The notes below the pieces were generated by a model that saw nothing but the letters and a program-made list of their open reading frames with translations, was not told the DNA's origin and made no database searches. 64,000 bases of DNA, from assembly GCA_029641185.1 (NCBI GenBank), contig JAPWGK010000031.1, positions 248,001 to 312,000 of the forward strand, given 5' to 3'. A program made the position numbers and the translations under genes. The DNA comes from Pseudofabraea citricarpa. Its lineage: Eukaryota; Ascomycota; Leotiomycetes; Helotiales; Dermateaceae. Numbering within the stretch: position 1 is the stretch's first letter; each line of letters starts with the position of its first letter. Below, piece by piece: positions 22,423-35,700 of the stretch.

Positions 22423-24040
22423 GTTGGTGCCATATCTAGCGGCCCGTCGAGCCTTGAGCGAACCTGGTCGTTGGGTAGGCAGAGACGGCAGCTAGGTTAG
22501 TTTGTGACTGTAAAACAGCCTCGAACGTTCAGCATTCGCAGCCAAAACTTACAACGCTATGTGCATGGCGAGATTTATCCATTGGAAGGTATTTGCACTG
22601 CTCATTGGGCATTATAGGGTCGAGCAGAAACTTTCGCAGCATTCTTGACCTGCTGGTCCTCTTTCGTGACTAATGTGGAAAATACTGTTAATACTTTTCT
22701 ACCCACGTACTTGATCGGATACTGAAATCACTATATCATAGCATATAGAGTATTCATTCAAACTCACCCAAAGTTCTTGTTAGTCTGACTCGTGGGATAC
22801 TTTTCGATGCGCTACGGACTGCGTGTGAGTAGGCTTCGGTGTGGTGGATAGCTTACATGGGCCCGATCAGCTTGCTAATCGATAAGACTACTTCGTAGAG
22901 GACTCGTAGCTCGAGAATGAGGTACCTTAGTGGCACTCTATGAATACTTGTTCGTACCTGTCCGACTGTTTATCTACTGGTATCATTAGCTCCTTCGCAG
23001 ACTTCGTGGCCCTTCCAGCCATGTTTTGACACCTCTGACCGTGGGGAAACGGTAGACTTTTGTTTCCCATACGCGCATAAACGATCAATGCTCTGGGTGA
23101 TAAATCATACATATTTTGCATTGCTCGGCAAGCATGCCAATGTGACTTCTTGCGAGACATCAGTGCATTTTTCCCACGAACTTTTTGGGGAGGTCAACAG
23201 CAAACTCAATTTTAAAGTTTCCTGTCCGGGATGAAGCAGCCAAGCAGATCTCACGCTTTCCCCCATCCTCAGACGAAGATCCTGGTCTGTTTCCTTAAAT
23301 CCGAGAATGAAACGTAAAATATGTTCGGGCCACCAGCCTGAGAAGTTTCGATGCTGGGGCACCGTGCTTCCGGGTCTTGGTAACTTCTTCAATCAACGTA
23401 TCGGCCGAAAGTATCAAAGTTTCTAGAGCTTTACCGAGAGGCCTCGGTTGAAGCATGCAATGTTCGAGTAGAAGCTGTGCTCAGCTTTGTCAGAGTTGAG
23501 GCAGTCAAACATGAAATAACGCAATGACATCAGTCTTATTGATCACAATGTTTACTATACGTATAATGAAGCAGTAAGATGGGTCTCGTGCCTGCGGCCA
23601 AATGAGAGGCAAACCCCGCCTTTTCGGTATGTGTCGAAATGTGTATGGGAGAGTTTATTAAGCGAAGTGCATGAATGCACAGAGAAAGTTTACCGACACA
23701 AACTTTACCAGTCAGCGTGAGCAAGCTAATATGGTGGCAAAGCTGAGTGGTCAGATACCCTGAAAGAGAGGAGAATAAGGTTCATGGCTATGATACTGGC
23801 CCGCAAATTTAGTGTTGTCCCTAACCTTTCTTCAATGGTTCTCAACAATCTTAACTTATCACCAAGGCACAGTAGGCCTGAGAGCAGACAGGCTCTTGGA
23901 AGCTACTTATGCATACAAAGTCGCAGGAACCCCACTATCTCGAAAGGCAAGCAAGCAGCACTTTTACAAGGCATGTATTGTACTCCAGCTAAATCTCGAC
24001 AACTTCGTGGTTTTGTTCCATTTTCTTTAACATCAACCCA
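22423..24040. other. Intergenic, no gene seen
   Basis: Short frames only, without motifs or convincing splicing. It probably contains the 3' flank of the STAND-like gene and the promoter of the next one. A frame at 23784-24179 overlaps the following gene out of register and looks like chance. Confidence 0.4.
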
Positions 24041-24673
24041 ATGCACACAACTACCATGTACGAAGTCTACAATCTTGCTCGGGTTGCCCAGCAAAAATTG
24101 TTATCTGAGGTGTCAAAAAAGTCCCACAGCCTTCGGCGACTGTGCGGCCATGCCAATCTCTACGATTCCTTACTGCTAGACTTGAAGACCTCGAAACAAA
24201 AGGAAGCACGTGAATCGGAGCTTTTTTTTGCTCTGCACGAAAAGATGGAGGTTGATGAGCTTTCACCTGACGATCTCGAAATGGAAGACTACGCCGAGGA
24301 AGTTGAGGTTGAAGAAGATTGGGAGAAAAAGGAGGAATTGCCCGTTCAGGCTGAGTCCGGCTATGAGCAACCGACACAGGCTCCTGGTGATGCCGAAGGA
24401 TATGAATCTGATGAATCTGATTTGGATTTTGACGCAGACCAAGAAGGGCTCTGGGCAGGCTGGGAGAAAGATTATGCACTGTCTCATGCAGACTTTATGA
24501 GTGCTGTTATTCTCGCAATCGACAATAATATGAAGGCTTTAGAAGTGGCTCCTTCTGAAGTGGTGGCACCGCGATCGCTCGAGCTATCTGATTCCCAGCG
24601 GCAGAGTCCAGAGGTTTCGCGGCATCTTTCATTCGGCATAGATTGTACAGAAGGCATTCTAACGAATGGATAG
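24041..24673 (+). CDS. Conserved fungal acidic protein (HANLYDSLLLDL family)
   Basis: One exon of 210 residues. The N-terminus MYEVYNLARVAQQKLLSEVS followed by LRRLCGHANLYDSLLLDL resembles a conserved fungal hypothetical family that I recall as having an L-V-G-HANxLDSLM-L helix; its biochemical role is not known to me. The middle (about 75-140) is very acidic, with runs of Asp/Glu, and the C-terminus contains a Trp-rich patch (GLWAGWEKDYALSHADFM). No signal peptide or membrane segment is present, so a cytosolic or nuclear location is expected. The start could be either of two close in-frame ATGs (24041 or 24056). Confidence 0.7.
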   Translation: MHTTTMYEVYNLARVAQQKLLSEVSKKSHSLRRLCGHANLYDSLLLDLKTSKQKEARESELFFALHEKMEVDELSPDDLEMEDYAEEVEVEEDWEKKEELPVQAESGYEQPTQAPGDAEGYESDESDLDFDADQEGLWAGWEKDYALSHADFMSAVILAIDNNMKALEVAPSEVVAPRSLELSDSQRQSPEVSRHLSFGIDCTEGILTNG

Positions 24674-24982
24674 GCGGTTTTAATGGAGTATATCATCGGA
24701 TCATGTGAATTCGGAGTCTAGGGGGGATATGGCGTTCCGGATACTGCCAGCATGTTGTTATGTTGACTAATGGTGTTTGGATGGAATATCGTGGAATTGT
24801 AGGCGCAGAGGTTGAGAGCCAGGCTCAGCTAGCTAGCCACACTATTGGCAAAAAGTTAAAGAGGTGAAATCAAATATTTTATGACATATCCAACTATGCA
24901 AATAATTCTCACGATGTCTCGTGAACCGAGGTAGTTCTAATGTTGACACTGATATTTTGACTGTAAATACACCTTCAACCTT
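24674..24982. other. Convergent 3' intergenic space
   Basis: About 300 nt between convergent genes; AT-rich from 24860 on, consistent with 3' ends. Nothing else is seen. Confidence 0.4.
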
Positions 24983-26208
24983 CTAATTCACCGGGGTCTC
25001 AGTCTTGATATGAGAGCGACACTTCATAAGAGGTTGGATGCGTTTCCCAAAGTTATCTAATCCAATCAAGAAGTCATCGAAAATCAACATGATACCTTTC
25101 GTACCAGCAATCGAAGCAGCCTCGTCGAGAAGACCAGCGACCTTTTCAAAAGAGCCAATTAACGCGCCTCCATTCAGATTTACCGGGTTATCTGATCTGC
25201 TGATCCGGCTTGCGGTTGCCTTTGAATCTGCCTTGACATCCTTACTGGCTTGGCCTGCTACCCATGAAGTTGCATCCAAATCAACTCCCTCGCTATACCA
25301 GTCCCACTTAGCCCATGCCTCGTCGTCGGTCTCGTACGCGATAATCATAAAAAGTACCATGGCGCCAACATCACGGCCTGTCGTCTTAGCCGCTTCTACA
25401 AGTGCCAGATTCCCCTTCTCAAATGTTTTAGGAGTATTATGACCAGAGGCGCCACAGAAATTATAATCAGCGTACTCAGCAGCAAACTTGGTGCCTCTTT
25501 CACTCTGACCGGCAGCCACGATTGTGATCGGTTGAGATGGCTTAGGTGAGAGCTTACAGTCGTTCATGGTAAAGTGTTTTCCTTTGAAGTTGGACACGCC
25601 GTTCGTCCAGAGATCCTTCATCACTTGCACATACTCTTCGGCATAATCATATCGGTATCCGAAGTAAGCATTTCCTGGCCAGAGACCCATCTGCTCATAC
25701 TCGGCAGGCTGCCAACCGGTGACTATATTAACACCTGATTTCATGTCAGTCTTTCATCCTTTTGGCTGACCTGAGTTTTTGGACGTGTGGTTTCTGCTTC
25801 ACTTACCAAAACGGCCAGGGGCGATAGAGTCGATAGTGACTGCCATACGAGCACATAACGCAGGAGGCAGCGTCAGGATAGCAGTTGAAGCAAGGAGCTT
25901 AATCTTAGTTGTGACAGCAGCAAGACCCGCCACTATAAATCAAAACTGTACATCAGCACACTCTCGTCTCTATGATAAGCAAACGGAAAATACTGACTCA
26001 GAGTAAAGGATTCGAGGTTGTGATCCCAATGCTCTGTCCTGCCACCAAATCCTCGCAGCTTAATCATCGACAGAGCGAAATCCAACCCGTAGCCTTCTGC
26101 TTTCTGGACGATCTGCTTGTTCAGCTCGAAGCTTGGCATGTACGTTGGTGAGTTATCCGAGATCAACCAGCCGTTGTTCCCAATAGGGATGAATACTCCG
26201 ATCTCCAT
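24983..26208 (-). CDS. rutA-like: RutA-like FMN-dependent pyrimidine monooxygenase
   Basis: Three exons on the minus strand (25998-26208, 25807-25932, 24983-25734) give 362 residues, essentially the length of Escherichia coli RutA (363). Introns are GTCAGT...TTATAG and GTAAGT...TCAG. The bacterial-luciferase-like TIM barrel shows the RutA-diagnostic stretches [66 protein letters not shown] and [18 protein letters not shown]. In bacteria RutA opens the uracil or thymine ring with reduced flavin and O2, giving 3-ureidoacrylate (or its peracid), the first step of the Rut pathway; it needs a flavin reductase (RutF), which is not in this window. Role inferred: pyrimidine or related amide-ring breakdown as a nitrogen source in the cytosol. 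Closeness to the bacterial enzyme makes an ancient transfer plausible. Confidence 0.92.
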
Positions 26209-28929
26209 CTTGAATGCGTTGTGATTCTTTCGTTCTTTGATTGTTGCACTTGTGCCGTGATATAATCAAACTACAGTTTTATTGTGAGTTATTTGAAGGA
26301 GTTCGACAAATGGTACAGACATTGTCAATTGACTTGTTGATCGCATCTCCGATGCAAGTGTCCTCTAGATATGAACCTCATGGTATTACTGGTCTGCAGT
26401 GAGCTAGGAGATAGAGATAAGGCTTGTCGGACGATAGTAAGCCAAGGCAAGGGTGGGTGGAATGTTGAAAGTGGGGTGCTGCTTAGAGAGAAGGACACAT
26501 ATAAAAAGACAGGTCATTGCGCACCAAGCAGGTATCTCTATACACTTCATATAACTGTAGATTATTGTGAAATGAAGCCCATTAACTTTCAGCGAAACAA
26601 GAATGTCAATGGTGATTTTTTGAGTTTCGCTCAGCAAGTTAAGCGACATATGTTCGTAGTAAATAAATTTGAGGGATGCTCAACACGCAGAATTTCCGAT
26701 AGGAATTCCAGATTGAGGAACTGCTATTTGAATATGCGTCTATATCGCTAGGTGGTGCGATGGTTATCTAAATACCAACCCCCCAGAAGTTGTTATGCCT
26801 TTGGGTTAACTCCGGCCAGATATCAAGCTATTTGAAGACAATACAGAAGAAGCCTAAGGGCTGGGACAAACTGGTTTATGTAAATATACATATATTCCAG
26901 AGATATTATACTTGTTCATTGTTTGCCATATCCGAATGAACGTAACTTTTTGTATTCAATAAAAGCATTGCCAACTTCGGCAAAGTAAGTAATGTAGACC
27001 AGAGCCTTTTAGGAACAGATTACAAGTATCACTGTAAATATATTTGAGATGCCAAGCCGCGAATAACACGATGAACAGATTTAATTGTGTAACAAGAGAA
27101 CTCAAAATTAATATATATCTCGATGCTCCTCTCACACATCTTCTAAAACCCGTTGATATTTTAAGTTGCCAAAGATTTAGTCACTCAAGCTACTTTACCT
27201 AGGCATTTAAACTTATAACCAGCTTTACAGTTTTAGCTTAATGGAGTAGACTCTCTTTTCACGAGTCAAGGTTTGTGAAAAATGCCGGAGTAGTTAATGT
27301 TTACACGACCATTGCACCTTCTCTGAACACAATCTCGAATTATAATATAAACAATAATCATTTGGCAACAACCGCGAACTCTCCTCCCTCAAACGAAGTG
27401 AAGTTTCAATTTCAATTTTAGAAAATGTATACTCAGCCACAAACACCATGGCCGAACCAAAGTTCAAAATCTTAGCACAAATCGTGGGACCCATCTAGAA
27501 AACTTGATCAGCTGCAACCACTCCTTATCTCTTGTTAGAAAGCTACCCAGAGATTATAGAGTTAGTTACAACCTGATACTGTTCTTCAAGACCTATGAAA
27601 CACTGACAACAAGAGCTTCAATGACAATAGCACATATACACTTTGAAATATTCACTCGTTTTAAATTGCCTCGAGAAAGAAAACTTTGTGCAGAAAACGA
27701 AATAGGCCATCACATCGTCTCATAAGCAAGCAGAATCGATCATGTGCTGGTAGCTGATGCTTGGATTGATATCGAGTGGTGGTTTATCCTGGAGAAAACT
27801 CCTGTGAGAAATATCTTTAGTTAAGCGAGGAACGATTCGAGATGGAAGCCAGCTGGCTTGTAATTATTGACAATCTAGAGACTCTTAGTCAGTTTGTCAC
27901 GCATTGATTATATTGGTATGTCAGTTCTAGTGCTAATATAAAAGCCCTTGAGCTTAGTTGAAAGAGGAGTCATTAGGTCTCCTCATTAGCGATTTCGTTT
28001 CCGAATTTGGACCCCATTATGGATTTCAGTGACTTACAAATGCCACAGTTTACTTAACACTGGTTGCACCCTGGTTGTTCTGAATTTAATCATTCTATAG
28101 GCACTCAAGTAATTCTACAAGTCATCTATCAAACTTGATAGAGTTTTGAGAAGTGATTACCATTCGAGAAGAGATATCCCGTGATTGGTTTCAACAACGG
28201 ATCAATAAAAAATCCACAACGTTAGCATCTAGATAAAAGCCATGGTATTGGTGCGTAATAGTAAACAACAACAACTTCTATAGGCCCAAGTCAGGGATTG
28301 TTGACACTACACGTGACGCTTGACGACATGCCATTTTCGACAACTCGGAAGACATTCAAGACAATACTGTTCCCTGATTTTACACGAGTTATCAGGAGAC
28401 AGAGAAAAGTGTTGGATTATGATCAAGTGAAGCAGGTCCCGAGTTCGGATCAACAGTCCGGTTCTGTAGATGCATGCAGCAAGTGATAATGCAGCCATCC
28501 GAAAACGGCTTCGTCATCCCTGAACACGTAAAGTACCTGAACGCCATGAAACCACGAACCACGAACCGAGGTCCCAAGCCTGACTGGTACGGGATTTCAA
28601 TAGATCCTAACCAAGAGTTACACTGCAGCATGGATTTCAAAGCCCTTGGATGAGAGGCGGGGTAGCCGCGACGCTTTCTTCTTCGTCTGCACGTGGGGTA
28701 AAGATATGGAATCAATACGAACAAATATGCATCTATGCATGGTTTGGGAAGCTGGTGAGCTTCATATAAACCCAACTGCAGCTGAAGATGTCATTAAGCA
28801 GCGAGCTAGATGAGGTTGCAGGAACCCTACTATCTGTTGATATTAAGCACATATCAGAAGCAGACAATACAGCATTAGCACAAGAAACTTGCTAGCTCGA
28901 GTAACGGGTAATACTCTTGGCTTGACTTT
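26209..28929. other. AT-rich gene desert
   Basis: From about 26750 to 28300 the DNA is markedly AT-rich, with many short frames and frequent stops on all strands. No coding motif was recognised. The composition and position next to a decayed gene suggest old repeat DNA, perhaps affected by repeat-induced point mutation, but no terminal repeats or transposase motifs were found. Confidence 0.5.
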
Positions 28930-29740
28930 ATCTTAAGACAAATTATCAATTATCGAAAGACGATGTAGAGCGAGATCATTTATCCAGCGACCATTGGGTA
29001 TTCTTGTTGACTTTGATGCGGAAATGTAGTCTTCATATGGTAATGAAGCCCCACTGAGTATCAGCAGATACAGGGGATTGGGCCATCGAATATGCAACCC
29101 AGAACCCAGAAGAGATAGTGATAAACACTGATCTATCTGCAGTACAACCTCGGAACGGGTTGCCGGGTAGCTGTTTATTCCAGATCCAAGATGCACAGGA
29201 TGTATGGAAAGTCGCGGAGAAATTTGATTTATCCACGGCCTGATACTGAGGTGCCTCTTAGCCAGCCAGGCGAGGTCTTGAAGCATGCATCCGATGCACT
29301 ATACGGGGGTAGATACTTTGAAATGCAAGACGCCTATTTAGATTTCGAGGGAATAAATGGCACCGTTGAGGAAACCAAATTGGAGAAATAGAATGATAAA
29401 GTTATCATAGGCACCAGGAAGACCCACCATTGATACTGCCTTCTCAATTATGCGCATTGGTCCAGAGAGGCAGGTTTAGGAAGTGGAGAAGAAGTTTGCT
29501 TGGCCTACCAATACGCGACCGAAGGGTAAAAACCAAAAGATTTTGGGACGTTTGAGTATCAAGATGAATGTGGATGGTACCGATGCCACCTCCCTAGCTA
29601 TTATGAGAAGCATTCTGGGTCTGTCGCACGAGGAAGTGGAGAAAAGTGCTGCAGCAGCCGTACACGATCTGAAGAACGAGTCTATTCATGCCTGCTTCCC
29701 CATGGAAATTATATTTTACTGCCTTTTCTTTGCTACGCTA
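28930..29740 (+). pseudogene. Decayed UMTA/LaeA-type SAM-dependent methyltransferase
   Basis: Fragments of one fungal methyltransferase occur in order but in three frames. Frame A (from about 28953) gives DDVERDHLSSDHWVFLL, then the SAM-binding region GDWAIEYATQNPEEIVINTD followed by LSAVQP (29073-29159). Frame B (about 29245-29388) gives SQPGEVLKHASDALYGG and YFEMQDAYLDFEG, the usual post-motif block. Frame C (about 29480-29735) gives KFAWPTNTRPKGKNQKILG and LGLSHEEVEKSAAAAVHDLK, then NESIHACFPM, the characteristic C-terminus of UMTA/LaeA-like enzymes. In-frame stops lie at 29055 (TGA), 29241 (TGA), 29389 (TAG, where relatives usually have Trp) and 29477 (TAG, likely a former CAG). The stops and two frame changes show a pseudogene; C-to-T/G-to-A changes suggest RIP. 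Intact relatives methylate small molecules or regulate secondary metabolism. Confidence 0.85.
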
Positions 29741-32700
29741 TCTACGGCCGTAACCCCTCTTGAGTTATGTCAGCTATTGAGTCCAACCCCACCAACAACA
29801 CAGCGATAATACCCTCTTCATCATAACCACATGTCCCAATGTCCATCTCGCTTTAACCTTCTGGTTTAAGCCGAGAATTATTATTCACATTGCTTCAAAT
29901 CTTGCATTTAGGAATTTGGCATATATCGCTTACTTGATCGCTAAACGCCGATGTCCATCGTGTAACGAGTTAACAAAACCCCATACTCTAATCCACCAGT
30001 TGATTTCTTTCCTTTCTCGTTGGATTAAAACGAAGGATGTTAATCCTTTATAGTCATAGTGGCAAAGCGAAGACGTAACTCAAAGCTACCAAGTAAATAG
30101 AGTTTCTACGGTTGGATTTTGTGCGATGAAACAGTGTTCTGTCGTGAAACTAGATGTTCTAAGCATCTCACAGTAAATCTGCCTTTTAGATAACTTATTT
30201 CCTTCATGGTCTCGGCCCTCTGTATGGTCATATCTTATCAGATCCTATTTAGCCAGTTTAACCAGGGAGTATTACGCTACCACCCTGCTTCCCTTTAGGC
30301 TAAGTTGAAAGAACATAACTGCATGGAGCAAGAATAACCAAAGGATTAGATCATATGCAAAATTCCTAATCGATGGGCATTTGATAGACAATGAGTATGG
30401 CAGAATCCAAGCATAATGAATCCGACAGAACTAAGCTGAGTGCTTACGCGTAATATCTACCTACCCACCCGAAGATCAAGCAGAGTGTGATTCTTAGGAT
30501 TGGAGCATAGAGATCATCTTCCCCTGGCTCCAAAAACGCTCCCTAATGCTCACATAGGGATGACTGAGACATTCGACGATATGGATGCTCTCCCTGCCGA
30601 TGTTTTTGCATGTACTAGACTTAAGATTTGCCAGTTTTTAGAGAACAGCACACTTTGGCTACAGCAGCAATGCAGAAGGACCGAATATGAATGCGAAGTA
30701 CGAAGAATGTAAGAGCTGAGGTTACAATCTCAAAGCGTGACGTCAAATTTGACTTTTGCAAGGCTACTTCGTCCATCACAAAGGACTAGAGCCTCAAGGA
30801 TTTGTTTGGTACCGTGCTTGTTGGCAGGCGTTAAATGAGGTTTTTCGGAAACCACATGCCGGATTGACGCAGCACTGTACAGGATCAAACCATCACGAAC
30901 ATCTCTGAAACTCTTCGGTGAGCCATAATCCTGCAGCCTGCAGCCTGTTTGTAATCCCGAGAAAGCCAGCTAATTCCCGGTGTCGGCACGAGGTTACTGC
31001 CAAATTGTGGATGTGTAAGACGCTGGCCAGCTGGTAAGGTCAATGATCAGTGATCAATGGTCCAAATAGGCAATCCTCCCAACTCCAACATTCTACGAGT
31101 CAGTTGATTGCGAACGTCTGCTAGAAACTGGTCAGAGATGACTCCGAGCGAGATCTGTGTGCCGTGCTGTGCCACACCCCTGAGTCTTGACTTTTGAATC
31201 TTTTCACGAAGACGACCCCACTGGTTCCGCGTTGAAGACTCGTCTATCCGCACAGCGAGATTTAGCCATATCTCGGGAGCGAACAGACAAATTCCTCCCT
31301 CGCTGCCCTGACCTTGAAGTGTTTGGATAATCTGAAGATTAATCCCTTTCTCCAGACTCCACGAAGGGCGGTGACTTGATCAGTCCGATTTTGCGAGCCG
31401 TCCACTTGACTCTGGTTGCCCACCAAAAAAGCTGATCGCAACAACCCAGCGGCGATCTTGAGATGTACCGACCATCGAGGAGACTAAAGTATTCCTGAGC
31501 ATTCAAGACTTCCTTCTTAGCTCGTTCAAGTCGGAAGCAAACAATGCATGCGGTACTCCGTATCCAAGATGGCGCATTCAAATCCCAGTGCACTTCACCC
31601 AAACAAACTCTTATTCTGTAAGGCTTTCAGCCTCATAGCTTGATCAAACATCACAGCTCCCTCAATCGAGTTCAATGATATCATCTAGGCTATCCGATTG
31701 CGGGGACATCGATTCTCACAACACTTACAGTAGCCGCGACTTCGCCGACCGCACAGTCCTCGATTCACCCCTCGAAACATCTTCAGAAAATTGGGGGCCG
31801 GCAGCGAGGAGAGTTTCTAAAAATTGGTTGAACGGATGGATCTACCCACTATTTGACAGGCAATCGCTGTCTAAGGTCGACCCTGAATCCATGGAGTGGT
31901 AGTCGAAAAGAGTTTCTGGTAACCACTTAGCCCTGTGAGTATTTCGCGGAGAGGTTTATATCCATAGTCATATATTAAATGGGTTGAACGACAAAAGATG
32001 AATCCACGGAACAACATGAGCCCGGTATAGTTACTGGACGCTGTGCGACGACCCTACATCAAGAGGACCTCGAGGCCTTGTTCTTTTCGACCATTCGGAA
32101 TGAAAGCCTGAATCGTACCGATAAGGCACAGTCGCGCATCATCAGCCTCTACTCTATCCATGTCGAGCTCCGTTGATTTCCAGTTGGTTGTTGATCTCGG
32201 AGCAAGGTGGAACACAAAGTCTGCGGGCCGTAGCGGTTCTTCCTACTGTACAGTGTACGGTAGGAGTGCAATACTTGAACAAACTTGTCCCCTGAAATCT
32301 TCATTTCCAACTTCGGCAAAGGGAGAAAGAACACCAGGGGATCTGGCGAATCAGAATTGCTGGGTACCACTATTGTAATGTAGTGTACGAGTACAAACAA
32401 ACTTGAAGGCTGAGCCTGTCTTCAGGAGTCGGACACTATTGAAGCACTTAGTTGGGGTCTGGGGTCCGGATAAGGATTGGGATTGTTTCCGCGTCCTCGG
32501 TGTGTTTGTACTTGGAAGTTGGAAGTATGTGTGCTGCTTCACCATGAAAGAAGTGGCCTGAGAATATACAGTAATAGAGACTTGCATGAGACGATGACAT
32601 TTGCCGTTCCGGCACATCCAGCAACCATGTTTTTGGTGTCGCACAAAGATCTTGAATCCTTGAATCCTCAAATCAACTCTCGTGAGGCGACCCGGCACAG

Positions 32701-35700
32701 CCAGCTTACGCTCTATTCCAGATTCCAGAATGCTTCCTTTTGGCACCGGACGCGTGGGCGACAACTCAGCGCGTCGCACAAGAACGCGATGTCAGGGAGC
32801 TGGCTCGGGACTGGTGAGAATTCATTTATTTCCCTTGAGAAAAAGTCAAGCTTGATCGCTAGTCTGGCACATGCATCGGACGTGATAGCCCGAAGCATGT
32901 GGGAATCCCGGCCTCCTGGGAGCGGTCAATTTACCGATGCCTGTCTAGCTCTATGTGCTGCTAGGAAATGTCTCAGCGCCTCTTCTTATCCCTGGAAAAA
33001 GGTAAAGCACGGGGATTTCGAGGGTGGATCACGAACCTTCTTCGTCGCTTTCCTGGTACAGTAAATCGCAGATTCGCAGGACGGAGAGGAAACCGTGCTG
33101 GCTCCCGCTGCCCGCTGCCCGCTGGCCCTGAGATCGTACCATCATCATATATAAAAATAAAATTGGTGTCGCTTGTAATTTGGATCCCCTCATCCTCAGA
33201 TGATATCGAGTCGAAAGTTGGTTGCATCCGCCATCTTGAATAGTCGAGCCACGGATGCATTGCATGTACATGTACTCGTACTGCATTGGAACGGTTATGT
33301 AAATAATGGCTGAATTGCCCGACGCGCAGCTCCATCAAAATATACATTCAAACGATTTTTATACTTTCCCAGGGTCCCCTCAACAGTGGCTGCGAGTCTT
33401 GCGACATCTCAAATGAATTCAGGCCACTGTTAAACGTCCACGACGTCAGTCAGTGTCCACTCCCCCGCGTGAAAGTCGCCGATAGCATGGCCTTGCGGAA
33501 GAGAGGCCGCTGCTCTCCAAAATGAAATTTGAACATCTCAATGTATTGTTTCTCACATAAGACGTTGGGTAATTGTTTCCAAGTCCAATATTCCGGGACC
33601 GTTATCTCGATTCTTGATGACAATAAGGAGATGATACCGGCGACTGTGCCACTTTCGGCCAGGCTTTGCAAATCATCTTAACTTTTGAGTTAAAGTCTAT
33701 GTGGGTAGGTGTGCCCGAGGGAAATACAGCTGGTAAGTTCGTGAACGATGTGAGTTGATTTGGAGCAGGAAAGTCTGATAGCGCGAGCTGCATCCACCGG
33801 TCTCGACTTGGTGTCTTGCGTCCTTTGCCAATATCCGGGACTGGTCAATTGGGCATGAATATTTGGGTTTTCGTACTTTGGTAAGGCCCACGTTGTGGTT
33901 CTGTACACGGAGGTACAACCGTACGAGTTGACTCTGACGCTGTCCTCGTGGAGTTGGGCCTGATGAAGCTGCAGGACATCTGCCATGACTTGTAGCTTTG
34001 GAAATTCGAAATAGCCTGTGATCCCGGCAATCCTCGGACCCGGAAACATGACCTCTTGCTTCCTTTCATCACATATCACATCTCAAATGCCGACACAGGG
34101 TTTCAAGCTCTCTTTTGGGTTCACGAGAATTACACCACGCCGATTGTCCACGAGGCATTTTCTTGACCTGTCTCGACTGCCACTCTAGCTCTCTGGCCAT
34201 ATATTCGTCGGATCAATATTGTGCTCATCTTCTTTGGCGCCAAATGGCTGGCGTACCAGACTCTCTCCTGTCGTGTACTGTCGTGTCGGGAAAGTGCTAT
34301 TAATGTGGCGATACGTGTACCACGCAGGTCTCTCCGCAAACAGAAATCCAGTTCCGTGGTGACCTTCAGACGGCCGATCACATTGGCCCATAGATTTACC
34401 AAGGGCTGACAAGGGCTCGACATGCCCAGCAGGGTGGACAGGTATACGCGAGCCATGGCCTCCCAGCGCCCCCTAACGGGCTCCCAGCGGCATCAATCAG
34501 CACTCGTACCATGGGCAAGCTCCCCACAACTTTCCATTTCCACTTTAAATCCACCTCATTGCTTCGGTTCCAATGCCAGCTCCAGGCCCCAAACTTTCCT
34601 CTTCTGGGTCCAGCCGCAGTAGAATGGTAGTGGAGCCTCTAGTGTTGCTGCCAATGAGCCATGGGGCATGTCTGAGCATTTTGCTTGGGGATCGCGCCGG
34701 AAATGTCGAGATGGCCACTGAGAGCTCTGGGAAAGTCGCTACTGAGGAGGGCAGGGGAGGTGCTTGCAGCCCAGCACTTTCATATCCTTTGCGGCCCTGG
34801 TCGTCCCGGAGCTTGGGTCGAACTGTGACGTTTTGGCAGGATTTGGAGCGACGCCAAACGTACTGCAGGCCATTTATCCTTCGAGGCCAAACCTTCTTCG
34901 GGGCTTCGCACAGCAGGCCGCCCGCTGTGAATAGCCTGTAGCCGTTCTGTAGCTCCAGAGGCTGGCGCTGGCACTGGCACTGGACTGGCACTGGCACAGG
35001 TAACAGGTGACGGGGTAATTTGGCGCTGTAGCAGAGAAATAATATGCAGTTGACCTTCTTATTCCGGGCGCGCTGCATCCAAAATCCTTCTCTCCCTCCT
35101 CTCACTCGTCCTCTCTGAACCCCTTCTTGCAGTCCGTGTCTCCCGTAGCTTCCAAGAAGAGCGCACCGTACATACGGATAGCTGCCCCTTGCCCTCCCGA
35201 CGGCCGTTGATCTCGCTGCTCCATTCTGCTGCAGTGTTGGTGCTGCTGCTGCTTCTTACTCCAGCTCCTGCTTCTGCTCCAGCTCCTCCTCTGCGACATT
35301 GTGCATCACACTGTATCGTCCGTCCTGCATAACGTTGGCTGTCAACTTTGGGCTGGTTCTCCCGCTGCATGTTGCGTTTTGATTGCGCCGTCCGCCGCTC
35401 GCTGTCTTTCCAGAAGTCATCCCATTCCCGTGCTGGCTGCATGGTATGGGCAGGCATCGGTTCCACTTTCAAGACGAGCACTCGTTAGCGGTGACTATCA
35501 CATCACGTCTGGCCACTTCGCTCTTGCGGTGCGACTTGTCTCCTCATCAATCCTTTCTCCGCCAACAAAAACAACCGCATCTCGTCGGCGACATCAACAG
35601 CGACAACGACATCGAACACCGCGACACTAAGACAGCGTCAGAAGGGCTCGAGGAGGATATCGTTATTGTGTAGGAGGAGATCATCGTAATCGTCAGCCCG

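Noticed and set aside
26750..28300. Transposon in the AT-rich desert
   Set aside because: No terminal repeats, target duplications or transposase/reverse transcriptase motifs could be seen, so only AT-rich relic DNA is claimed.
32477..33064. 195-codon plus-strand frame in the gene desert
   Set aside because: No motif, mixed composition, and overlapping frames on the other strand are equally open.
34545..35105. 186-codon minus-strand frame
   Set aside because: Includes a translation of the CTGGCACTGG repeat (PVPVPVQCQCQ) and lies in a C/T-rich leader; no family features.
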